Origin: Nitrospira sp. | GTDB lineage: Bacteria; Nitrospirota; Nitrospiria; Nitrospirales; Nitrospiraceae | Length of the DNA stretch: 12,632 nt | Assembly: GCA_024998705.1 (NCBI GenBank) | Contig: JACOEF010000245.1 | Location: 1 to 12,632 of the forward strand | Direction of reading: 5' to 3' | In this document: piece after piece, positions 1-6,310 of the stretch | Numbering within the stretch: the first letter of the stretch is position 1 | How the letters are laid out: every line of letters begins with the position of its first letter | Position numbers and translations under genes: made by a program | Notes under the pieces: model-generated | Told to the model about the DNA's origin: nothing | Database searches by the model: none | Seen by the model: the letters and a program-made list of their open reading frames with translations, nothing else

Positions 1-461
1 CTCCTGGCCGGTGAATCGAGCCTGTCCGATATAAACATCGACGCCCAGCGATGTGTAGCGATGGGCGGAATCCACATGGCTGATCCCGGCACGTAACGTT
101 CGCATCCTGGCCATCGCCGCACCGAAGTCACGAGTCACTCCCGGCGGGATGTGCAGGCCGAAGTCCGAGGCATCACGCAACTGCGCCCAGGCATGAGCCG
201 CACGAATCAGCGCTTTCGAGGGAACACATCCGACGTTCAGACAATCCCCTCCCATCAGATGGCGTTCAATCAGCGCAACCTTCGCGCCCAATCCGCCGCC
301 ACCACCGCCGTGATCAGCCCCGCAGTGCCGGCACCGACCACAACCAGGTTGTAGCGACCAGCGGGCTCTGGATTCACCCACTCCGGCGGATGCACATTCG
401 CAACCAACCTCCGGTTGTGTTCGTCGTCCGGCAGGACCAAACTTTGGACAGGAGCGCTCAT
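1..461 (-). pseudogene. Mercuric-reductase-like FAD/NAD(P) disulfide oxidoreductase, 5' part, frameshifted
   Basis: This is the N-terminal ~155 residues of a class I pyridine-nucleotide disulfide oxidoreductase; the rest lies beyond position 1. Seen after rejoining frames: a short N-terminal extension containing DEHNRRLVANVHPPEW, a Rossmann FAD motif GAGTAGL at about residues 43-49, and the redox-active pair C74/C79 in GGDCLNVGCVPSKAL. The frame breaks near 293-294 on the plus strand: the upstream frame reads on to a TGA at 270-272, and adding one G to the coding strand restores AAGLGAKVALIERHL. The start ATG (459-461) has a GAGGGAG about 12 bases upstream; an in-frame TTG at 489-491 is a weaker alternative. 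Proteins with this N-terminus are commonly annotated as mercuric reductase but usually lack a mer operon, so mercury as substrate is not shown. It lies 86 bases behind the TVP38 gene and is probably co-transcribed with it. Confidence 0.85.
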
Positions 462-547
462 TGAGGTCGGATTCTCCCTCTGATGAATCAACAGGTCAGC
501 GATCTTACCCTCGACCGCTATGAATGGCGATAAACACCAGCGTGCAG

Positions 548-1284
548 CTAGACCGACTTACCGGCAAACTTCCTATAGAGAATCGGCACCAGCGCCAGCA
601 GGCCGAGCAGCGTAAATGCGAGCAACACATTGGGCGAGGCGATTTCCTTAAGTGAACTGATCGTGCCAAGTTGGCGCCCCGCATAAGCGACGACAAAACT
701 GCCTGGAATAATCCCGAGGGAAGTGGCGGCCATGTAGGTGCCGATGCTCACCCGCGTCAGCCCCGAGACCATATTGACGAGAAAAATGGAAACAGCGGAA
801 TCAGCCGTAGTGTGAGCAGATAACTGAACGCGTTCCTGGCAAATCCCTGTTGAATGGCATCCAGCCGATTGCCGAATTTCTGCTCCACCCATTCCCTGAG
901 CAGATACCGGGCCACCAGGAAGGCCAGCGTCGCGCCCACGGTCGCACCAACATTGACGTAGAGCGTGCCCAAGAGGCTGCCAAAGAGAAACCCTCCAGCC
1001 AACGTCATGATCGCGCCACCGGGGAGCGAGAGCCCGATCACCACACAGTAGCCAAGCACAAACATGGCCACCGCAACCGGATAATGAGCTTCTGTAAAGG
1101 CGAGCAACTCATCCCGATTGGACTTGAGTCCATCCAGGGAGAGGTACCGTCCGAGATCAAAGTAGAAAAATGCCGCAATGCCTAGTCCAACCATGAGCCC
1201 CAGCATGAGTTTGCCGAGGCCACCTTGCTTTGAGGCGGGGGACGATTCTACCGGTGTAGTCATAGCTGCTTGGGGCGATATCAT
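548..1284 (-). pseudogene. TVP38/TMEM64 (DedA-like, SNARE-associated) membrane protein, frameshifted
   Basis: The rejoined protein is 245 residues, a normal length for TVP38/TMEM64 inner-membrane proteins, whose members are implicated in lipid scrambling or membrane homeostasis. Seen: a first membrane helix at about 26-43, a hydrophobic core from about 68-128 containing GLSLPGGAIMTLAGGFLFG, the family signature RLIPLFPFFLVN at about 160-171, and a final helix at about 219-238. The frame breaks in a T5 run on the coding strand (A5 at 782-786). The upstream frame ends at a TGA around 757, and one extra T gives PFFLVNMVSGLTR and runs to the TAG at 548-550. The start ATG (1282-1284) has AAGGAG five bases upstream, much better than the TTG at 1306-1308. 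A CRP-like promoter precedes it. Pairing with the downstream flavoprotein gene recurs in other bacteria. Loss of the C-terminal third would probably inactivate it if the shift is real. Confidence 0.85.
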
Positions 1285-1326
1285 CGTGACTCCTTGCTCG
1301 TGTGTCAATCACTCGTTCCCGCTCAG

Positions 1327-1369
1327 ACAATACGCACATTGTGATCGAAGAGCTGTGAGCTACCTCACA
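1327..1369 (-). promoter_or_regulatory. Candidate class II CRP-dependent promoter of the TVP38 gene
   Basis: A perfect CRP-type palindrome TGTGA-GCTACC-TCACA lies at 1354-1369, inside a longer perfect repeat CTGTGAG-CTAC-CTCACAG (1353-1370). On the minus strand a -10-like TATTGT occupies 1332-1327, which would place the transcription start near 1320. The operator centre is then at -41.5, the class II activator position, and there is no TTGACA-like -35, as expected for such a promoter. The leader to the ATG would be about 36 bases. The palindrome and spacing are seen directly; activation by a CRP/FNR-family regulator is inferred. An extra half site TGTGA lies at 1340-1344. Confidence 0.6.
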
Positions 1370-1499
1370 GAGTGACTTGCCCGCTGGTCACCGGACGGAG
1401 TTGTATGCGGATGGTGCCGCGGAAGAGATGTCCACCACAAAAATTTCCAGCCGAAGGCCCTGCGAAAGAAACAACAACGTCATGGCGTTGATCACCCGT

Positions 1500-1515
1500 T
1501 GTGATTGATATCACA
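1500..1515. promoter_or_regulatory. Second CRP/FNR-family-like operator palindrome
   Basis: TGTGA-TTGATA-TCACA is a second perfect match to the CRP consensus. It can also be read as TGTGAT-TGAT-ATCACA, with 6-base arms and a 4-base spacer. Its centre lies 146 bases from the first operator and about 130 bases before the ATG of the zinc-ribbon gene at 1638. I see no clear -10 at a -41.5 or -61.5 position in either direction, so its target and sign of regulation are open; TATTTA at 1517-1522 immediately follows it. Confidence 0.5.
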
Positions 1516-1525
1516 GTATTTAACA

Positions 1526-1592
1526 GGGAGGGGCGGCCTGCCTTGTCTCCCAGTCACGGCTCCAGGCCCTCAAGTCCCAGACCTGCCCCTCC
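1526..1592 (+). other. Potential structured leader RNA before the zinc-ribbon gene
   Basis: GGAGGGGC (1527-1534) is exactly complementary to GCCCCTCC (1585-1592), and directly adjacent GGCCTG (1535-1540) is exactly complementary to CAGGCC (1563-1568). Together they can form a 14-pair stem with a 16-base bulge on the 3' side and a 22-base loop. It would sit in the 5' leader of the 1638 gene if transcription starts near the operator at 1500-1515. No known riboswitch class was recognised. The remainder of the 1285-1637 gap holds the two operators and no credible gene. Confidence 0.3.
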
Positions 1593-1637
1593 GAAAGAAC
1601 TCTTGAAGACAGGCTACCAGTGGAGGTAATGTCATAG

Positions 1638-1835
1638 ATGCATGCGCTGATTGAACTGTTGGACTCGGCAATGCCGACATCACACACCATCCCACAACAA
1701 TCTCAGGCTTCACACCCCATCTATGAGACAACTTCTCATGTCTGGATGCGCCCGTGCCCTCACTGCACTTCGGGTCTCAGGAAGAAATCCCCCGAAGAAT
1801 CGTGGCGTTGTGGATGCGGTTGGCAAGCAGAGTGA
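1638..1835 (+). CDS. Small putative zinc-ribbon protein
   Basis: This is a 65-residue protein of unknown function. Seen: CPHC at residues 40-43 and CGC at 58-60, in the context MRPCPHC and WRCGCGW. These four cysteines are spaced like a small zinc ribbon; the linker between them is basic and hydrophilic. The first 35 residues have no recognisable domain. TGGAGG at 1621-1626 lies 11 bases before the ATG, a rather long but usable spacing. An ATG at 1629 is closer but hits TAG after one more codon. An overlapping frame starting at 1651 lacks both the cysteine pattern and a ribosome site. The stop is 34 bases before the next small gene, so the two are probably co-transcribed. Zinc binding is inferred from the cysteines alone. 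Confidence 0.6.
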   Translation: MHALIELLDSAMPTSHTIPQQSQASHPIYETTSHVWMRPCPHCTSGLRKKSPEESWRCGCGWQAE

Positions 1836-1869
1836 AGTGGTACAATTACAGTAGGGTGGGGGTGATGTC

Positions 1870-2019
1870 ATGGGACCGCTCTCGATGCACGATATGAAAA
1901 GTGGATTCTTTCTCTTCGCCAGCTTCATTCTCCTGGCTACGATCTGCGCCGTCGCTGCTTTGGGTACGTTGATGCGCCCGCAGCGCTGGTCTGAACGAGA
2001 GACCAGACTTCACGTCTGA
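1870..2019 (+). CDS. 49-residue single-pass membrane protein
   Basis: A very small gene encoding 49 residues. Seen: a short polar start (MGPLSMHDMKSG), one continuous hydrophobic helix at about residues 12-35 beginning GFFLFASFILLATICAV, and a basic, polar tail RPQRWSERETRLHV. The positive tail suggests the C-terminus is on the cytoplasmic side. The G-rich stretch GGTGGGGGTGAT just upstream may serve as the ribosome site; it is weak but includes GGTGA. An ATG five bases earlier in another frame gives only ten residues. It follows the zinc-ribbon gene by 34 bases and is followed by a hairpin, so the two make a mini-operon. Function is unknown. The clear membrane helix and its position argue that it is real, but no homology supports it here. 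Confidence 0.5.
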   Translation: MGPLSMHDMKSGFFLFASFILLATICAVAALGTLMRPQRWSERETRLHV

Positions 2020-2034
2020 TTCTCGCCGGGGAAA

Positions 2035-2072
2035 CCTTCAGCTGGGCTAGAGGCCGGCTGAAGGCCTCTCTT
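2035..2072 (+). terminator. Hairpin terminator candidate after the small-gene pair
   Basis: AGAGGCC (2049-2055) and GGCCTCT (2063-2069) form a perfect 7-pair stem with a 7-base loop, followed by a weak pyrimidine stretch CTTCGT. A competing stem, CCTTCAGC (2035-2042) with GCTGAAGG (2057-2064), overlaps it, so only one can form at a time. The weak T-tract lowers confidence in intrinsic termination. Confidence 0.4.
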
Positions 2073-2227
2073 CGTGCGCGCCCTTCTGGCTGTCCCTTTC
2101 TTCACGCCCCTTCAGACCAGCTCAACCACCTAGGCCTTCAACCCGAGAACATCGGCATTCCCTCCTCGACACTCCGGCCTTGTAAGATCGTAGGCTCTTG
2201 CCCTACTCTGTCTCCAGGAGGCTGGTG

Positions 2228-2872
2228 ATGGATCAGAACGACCGCTTCATCAAGTCGAAGGAAAACTGGGCCAAAGCCCGACGCGGCGGGGAAGAACGCG
2301 AGGTCTTCTACGAAGGAGACGATCGACTTCCTCCAGGGCAACACCTTGTGGAAACCTGGCCGGTGCTCGACCTGGGCCAAAAACCGGATATTCCCCTGTC
2401 GGAATGGACGTTGACGATCGAAGGTGCAGTGACAACCCCTGTCACCTGGACCTGGACGGACTTCCTTGCGCAACCGCAATTCAAAGACGTGTCGGACTTC
2501 CATTGCGTGACGTCCTGGAGTCGGTATGATAACGAATGGGAGGGGGTCAGCTTCAAACAGTTGATGGCTGTCGTCCAGCCCCTCCCCTCTGCGAAATTTA
2601 TCCTCTTCCAATCCTACGACGACTACACCACCAATTTACCCCTCGACGCCTGTCAGGCCGATGACGTGCTCCTCACCTACAAATGGAATGGGCGGCCGCT
2701 GACAAAAGAACACGGCGGTCCGGTTCGCATGATTGTCCCCAAACGGTATGCCTGGAAAGGCGCCAAATGGATCAAAGCCATCACCTTCTCCGAGCACGAC
2801 GAGAAGGGGTTCTGGGAAGTGCGGGGCTATTCGAATAGCGCCCTCCCCTGGCAAAATGACCGGTACGGATGA
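2228..2872 (+). CDS. Sulfite-oxidase-like molybdopterin-dependent oxidoreductase (cytoplasmic)
   Basis: A 214-residue protein of the oxidoreductase molybdopterin-binding fold (COG2041, the YuiH-like group). Seen: the Mo-ligand cysteine C93 in FHCVTSWS, the preceding core with ETWPVLDLG, and the family block GGPVRMIVPKRYAWKGAKWI at 163-182, then GFWEVRGYSN near the C-terminus. There is no twin-arginine or Sec signal, unlike MsrP or periplasmic sulfite oxidases, and no heme or dimerisation domain, so it should act in the cytoplasm with bound molybdopterin. Family members are known as oxidoreductases of uncertain substrate; sulfite itself is not established. The ATG has AGGAGG (2216-2221) six bases upstream, which favours it over the upstream start at 2198. 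TAAGAT at 2183-2188 could be a -10. Its stop overlaps the next gene's ATG (ATGA), indicating translational coupling with the epimerase. Confidence 0.9.
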   Translation: MDQNDRFIKSKENWAKARRGGEEREVFYEGDDRLPPGQHLVETWPVLDLGQKPDIPLSEWTLTIEGAVTTPVTWTWTDFLAQPQFKDVSDFHCVTSWSRYDNEWEGVSFKQLMAVVQPLPSAKFILFQSYDDYTTNLPLDACQADDVLLTYKWNGRPLTKEHGGPVRMIVPKRYAWKGAKWIKAITFSEHDEKGFWEVRGYSNSALPWQNDRYG

Positions 2873-3990
2873 GCAGGCACAACTCCCCGGTGAACGCGCA
2901 CATCATACAGCGTATTGAAATCTGGCCGGTCGACATCCCGATTACGGATCCGTTCGTCGTCGCGACAGGCGCGCGAGTGATGGCCGAAAACCTGTTCATA
3001 CGAGTGACCTTGCGGGATGGCACTCAGGGCATCGGAGAAGCCGCGCCCTTCCCCGAAGTGGGCGGCGAAGACCGTCCAACCTGTTTCGCCGCCGCGACGG
3101 AACTGGCTCAGGCCATGATCGGCCAATCGGCCGCGGACTATGAGTCCCTGGCAGACCGGCTCCACGAACAGGCTCCACTCCAGCCCGCCGCCCGTTGCGG
3201 GCTGGAAACGGCGATCCTCGACGCCTACTGTCGCGCACAGAGCATCCCACTCTGGCGACTGTGGGGAACAGCGGATATCCGAGAGCGGGAAACAGACATC
3301 ACCATCCCGATCTGCAGTCCGGACAGGACACTGGAACTAGCACGTGGCTGGTACGCTAGGGGATTCCGCCTGTTTAAGATGAAAGTCGGGACGGATGTCG
3401 AGCTCGATATTCGCCGATTGCATGCTGTGCACGACACACTCCCTGATATCGGTTTTATCGGTGATGGGAATCAGGGCTTCTCCCGTGAAGACTGCCTCCG
3501 CTTCGTCAGCGGGGTGAAGCAGTTCGGAGGGCGGCTGGTTTTGCTCGAACAACCGCTTGTTCGGGATGATCTCGAGGGCCTGCAGGCGATTCGCCACCTG
3601 ACGGGCGTTCCCGTGGCGGCTGACGAATCCGTTCGCTCGTTGGGCGACGCGCGCGAGGTTGTCCGACTGTAAGCCGCCGACTACATCAACATCAAGATTA
3701 TGAAGACCGGCGTGATCGAGGCATGGAAGATTGCCGCCTTCACCCGTTCGGTCGGCCTTCGCCTCATGGTCGGCGGGATGCTGGAAACCCGAATCGCCAT
3801 GGGCTGCTCCTTCAGTCTTGTGTTAGGCTTGGGAGGCTTCGACGTGCTGGACCTCGACACCCCACTCCTCCTCTCAACCGACCCAGTCACCGGCGGGTAT
3901 CGCTACAACGGCCCGCGCCTCCACCCCTGGCATGAAGCCGGACTCGATATGCAAGTCTCTTCACCCGCAGATCGTATGACCATTCAATAG
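2869..3990 (+). pseudogene. Dipeptide (L-Ala-D/L-Glu type) epimerase, enolase superfamily, with in-frame stop
   Basis: The whole reading frame is 373 codons, a normal size for muconate-lactonizing/mandelate-racemase type enzymes, but codon 268 (3670-3672) is TAA. Seen: an N-terminal capping domain (about 10-135), the general base/acid pair K170-x-K172 in FKMKVG, metal ligands D199 (GDGNQ), E227 (LLEQPL) and D252 (AADES), then after the stop K276 in YINIKIMKTG and the C-terminal barrel strands. This set and spacing fit the dipeptide epimerase group, which acts on L-Ala-L-Glu or other dipeptides, often from murein turnover; the exact substrate is not shown. Without readthrough the 267-residue product lacks the opposite catalytic lysine K276 and should be inactive. 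Frame, codon style and conserved residues continue perfectly past the stop. A single C-to-T change from CAA is the simplest origin. It is coupled to the molybdoenzyme gene by a 4-base overlap. Confidence 0.85.
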
Positions 3991-4165
3991 CTACCTTCCC
4001 TGACCTCGCACCGCCCCTTCCCTCTCTGCCACGCACTGCAGCTTTCCCGAAATATTTTGCCGTTTTTCCACTTTTCTGAAAAATTAACCTCAAGCAGAGT
4101 GGCTCTGCGCTGGCGAGTCATCTATCGCACATATTGGCACTGTACGTACCTGGGAGGAGCATCCC

Positions 4166-4972
4166 ATGCAATCAATCACTCCGTGTCCGACATTTACGAC
4201 CACATCTCACGCCAACATCAGGCCCATCGCACCTTTCTGGCTGGTTGGAGTCGCGGCCCTGATGCTGGGAGGGTGTGTCTCGCAACAGAAGTACGACACC
4301 GCCCGACACGAAGCCAAAACACGCGCCGGCGAACTCGCGCAGATACAAACGGACATCCAAAGCCTCGAACACCAACGGGATGAGACACAACTCGCCAATC
4401 AACGCGACGAACGCGCCCTTGCCAGTCTCAAGCACGAACTGAAAAAGATTCAGGTCTCCTACGACCAACTTCACAAGAGCAACCAGGCCAAACTCGCGAC
4501 GCTTGAACACAGCATCGCGGCATTACGTGCCCGGCATCAGGCAATGTTGAAAGAGATCAACGATACCAAACGGCTGGAGAAACGGCTGGAAACCCTGACG
4601 GCGCAACAGGAGCAAGCCACGACAACCACACCCTCCGGTCCGGAGGCCCATATAACCATGGTGGGCGGCAACCCCCAGGAGTCACAACTGGTCGCGGTCA
4701 TCACCCCGCAATCGCCACAGGTGGATCCCACCCAGGCTCTGACTCAGCCCCCCGCGCCCCAGACCGCCCCGGTGCCACCGGCACCGGCCACGCCGCACCC
4801 CGAAGCGGTCGTTGCCGCAGCCACTCCGGCAAGCTCCCCGGTGGCTGTCACGCAGGCACCTGTATCCCCACCGACCCCTCGTCCGGCGACCACCACAGCC
4901 GCGCAGGAAGAATCCTGGTTTTCAAGTGTGACGGGATGGTTCACGTCGCTCTTCGATTGGATCTGGGCCTAG
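4166..4972 (+). CDS. Coiled-coil lipoprotein with proline-rich linker and aromatic tail
   Basis: A 268-residue predicted lipoprotein of no recognised family. Seen: an unusually long polar N-region (about 20 residues), a hydrophobic segment 21-35, and the lipobox LGGC with C37 as the lipidated residue. A charged, heptad-like coiled-coil region follows at about 40-150, rich in E, K, Q and L. Residues 155-247 are a low-complexity Pro/Ala/Thr/Val linker, and the tail WFSSVTGWFTSLFDWIWA (251-268) is short and strongly aromatic. GGGAGGAG (4152-4159) lies six bases before the ATG. The 175-base upstream gap is partly AT-rich (4047-4090); TTGCCG at 4057-4062 with AAAATT 17 bases later is a weak promoter candidate. 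The layout (lipid anchor, rod, spacer, membrane-active tail) suggests an envelope-spanning or membrane-tethering role, which is inference. Confidence 0.8.
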   Translation: MQSITPCPTFTTTSHANIRPIAPFWLVGVAALMLGGCVSQQKYDTARHEAKTRAGELAQIQTDIQSLEHQRDETQLANQRDERALASLKHELKKIQVSYDQLHKSNQAKLATLEHSIAALRARHQAMLKEINDTKRLEKRLETLTAQQEQATTTTPSGPEAHITMVGGNPQESQLVAVITPQSPQVDPTQALTQPPAPQTAPVPPAPATPHPEAVVAAATPASSPVAVTQAPVSPPTPRPATTTAAQEESWFSSVTGWFTSLFDWIWA

Positions 4973-5046
4973 ACGCCGACCGCAGCGCCTTGCGCAATCG
5001 GTTCTGATTCGAGCGTTCCGGCCTCCCATCAGCTCCACCGTCGTCC

Positions 5047-5268
5047 TCAAGGTAGGGCCTCGGTGGGGCCGAACCCGTCACCGCCGTCTTCACACTTCTT
5101 ACAATTCAATTCAGTGCCGAGGAACGCTCGCCGCCCCTCCTCCGTCAGCACCCAGGGGCGGCTCGTCATAGGCGGCTGATGTCGTACATGCTGACCATGG
5201 CCACACCGGAGGTCGGCGACCCAATGCCCTTCCTCGTCCTGGTGATACCCGATAATCGACTGTTGCAT
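5047..5268 (-). CDS. DUF3565 family small metal-binding-like protein
   Basis: A 73-residue protein matching the DUF3565 family by its characteristic text: GYHQDEEGHWVADLRCGHGQ at residues 7-26, RPWVLTEEGR at 37-46 and ELNCKKCE at 53-60. C22 with H24, and C56 with C59, could form one metal site; zinc is inferred from ligand type, not shown. Function of the family is unknown. The ATG at 5266-5268 has GGGAG six bases upstream and matches the family's usual N-terminus, so the longer frame beginning at 5391 is rejected. It is transcribed divergently from the dehydrogenase at 5411 and converges on the lipoprotein gene ending at 4972, with a 74-base gap lacking a clear terminator. Confidence 0.85.
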   Translation of the reverse strand: MQQSIIGYHQDEEGHWVADLRCGHGQHVRHQPPMTSRPWVLTEEGRRAFLGTELNCKKCEDGGDGFGPTEALP

Positions 5269-5313
5269 ACCCCACTCCCTGAGATTCTTGTTCCGCCGTG
5301 AATTAACACCCTC

Positions 5314-5330
5314 GCCCGGCACCACCGGGC
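5314..5330. other. Short palindrome in the divergent intergenic region
   Basis: GCCCGG-CACCA-CCGGGC is a perfect 6-base inverted repeat with a 5-base spacer, located between the divergent DUF3565 and dehydrogenase genes. It could be an operator or a hairpin in the DUF3565 leader; nothing further supports either. Confidence 0.25.
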
Positions 5331-5360
5331 ATCCCCCGATATCTGCGTCGGAAGAGACTA

Positions 5361-5369
5361 TGCTACACT
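5361..5369 (+). promoter_or_regulatory. Candidate extended -10 promoter of the dehydrogenase gene
   Basis: TGCTACACT is an extended -10 (TG-N-TACACT) with its hexamer at 5364-5369, predicting a start near 5376 and a leader of about 35 bases before the ATG at 5411. No good -35 lies 16-18 bases upstream, which is tolerated in extended -10 promoters. Confidence 0.35.
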
Positions 5370-5410
5370 CCCGCGCGCACCAGCGTAGCATGTTTTTCAG
5401 GAGGTCGCAG

Positions 5411-6310
5411 ATGGCACAGTCAGACTTTCAGATCGGCATCGTTGGCGTGGGGCGCATGGGGGCCAATATGGCCCGGCGTCTGCACGATCTCCGATATGCC
5501 ATAGTTGCAGTCTATGATACCGACACCCAGCGCGCCAAGGAGCTCGCCAAGGAATTGGCCTGCGTAGCGGCCACAAGTCCGGCACATGTAGCCGAGATGA
5601 CCGATACGGTCCTGACCGTGGTGTCGGACGATGCCGCCATGCGTCAGATCTATTCACCCGATGGATCGGATAGCCTCTTGCGCCACGCGGCCAAGCGACT
5701 TTGCATCAATTGTGCCACCCTCTCCCCTGAGCTCCAAAAGGACGTCCATGCATTGGTCGAGCAACACGGCGGCCGAAGCCTGGAAGCCTGCATGGCGAGC
5801 AGCATCACGCAAGCACGTCAGGGCACCCTCTATTTGATGTGTGGAGGACGACCGGAGATATTCGAGCAGGCGAAACCGCTCCTACAGGACTTGAGTGCCC
5901 ACCTGCGATATATCGGGGCCGCAGGCGACGCGGCCAAGGTAAAAGCTCTGGTCAACATGGTCATGAACGCCAACACTGCGGCTCTTGCCGAAGGGCTGGT
6001 ACTGGGATCGGCCTTGGGGCTAGACCTCACCACGCTTCGCGAAGTCTTTTCTCAGACCGGCGCCAATTCCCGCGTGTTAGAGACCGACGGTGAAGACATG
6101 CAACAGCGCGCCCATGACTGCTATTTCTCAGCAGCCCATGCCGCGAAGGATTCGGGAATAGCCTGCACCCTGGCGCAACAAGTGGAATTGAATCTGCCGC
6201 TGGCGAACGCCACGTATGAGCAATACCGTCGACTGGTGGACCTCGGCAAGGGCGAATTGGATAAGTCTGCGGTGGCCGAACTCACCTTCAAGGGCCGGCC
6301 GAGCTCATAA
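5411..6310 (+). CDS. NAD(P)-dependent beta-hydroxyacid dehydrogenase family protein
   Basis: A 299-residue protein of the 3-hydroxyisobutyrate/6-phosphogluconate dehydrogenase-like family, which oxidises or reduces short beta-hydroxyacids or semialdehydes. Seen: the dinucleotide motif GIVGVGRMG (9-17), an acidic residue D36 after the second strand (favouring NAD over NADP, by inference), and the catalytic-lysine block GAAGDAAKVKALVNMVMNAN with K178 and N182, followed by the all-helical C-terminal domain. The usual substrate motif D-x-P-V-S-G-G is replaced by EACMASSITQARQGTL (126-140), so the substrate may differ from classic members. AGGAGGT (5399-5405) is five bases before the ATG, which rules out the upstream start at 5288. 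It stands alone, divergent from the DUF3565 gene, and its 3' gap (6311-6688) holds hairpins but no convincing gene. Confidence 0.88.
   Translation: MAQSDFQIGIVGVGRMGANMARRLHDLRYAIVAVYDTDTQRAKELAKELACVAATSPAHVAEMTDTVLTVVSDDAAMRQIYSPDGSDSLLRHAAKRLCINCATLSPELQKDVHALVEQHGGRSLEACMASSITQARQGTLYLMCGGRPEIFEQAKPLLQDLSAHLRYIGAAGDAAKVKALVNMVMNANTAALAEGLVLGSALGLDLTTLREVFSQTGANSRVLETDGEDMQQRAHDCYFSAAHAAKDSGIACTLAQQVELNLPLANATYEQYRRLVDLGKGELDKSAVAELTFKGRPSS

Noticed and set aside
782..790. Programmed -1 frameshift in the TVP38 gene
   Set aside because: A -1 slip on A TTT TTC would restore the frame, but this is not a good slippery heptamer, no stimulatory structure is apparent, and TVP38 proteins are not known to use frameshifting.
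2138..2611. 157-residue minus-strand open frame
   Set aside because: Antisense to the sulfite-oxidase-like gene; no signal, motif or ribosome site.
3670..3672. Recoded stop codon (selenocysteine or pyrrolysine)
   Set aside because: TAA is not used for either amino acid, and the position is not a catalytic residue in the family.
4094..4108. GCAGAG-TGG-CTCTGC hairpin before the coiled-coil lipoprotein
   Set aside because: Six pairs with a three-base loop and no T-tract, too far from the preceding gene's stop to be confident; it may be chance.
5269..5391. Longer N-terminus for the DUF3565 protein
   Set aside because: The added 41 residues do not resemble the family, and a good ribosome site precedes the internal ATG at 5266-5268.
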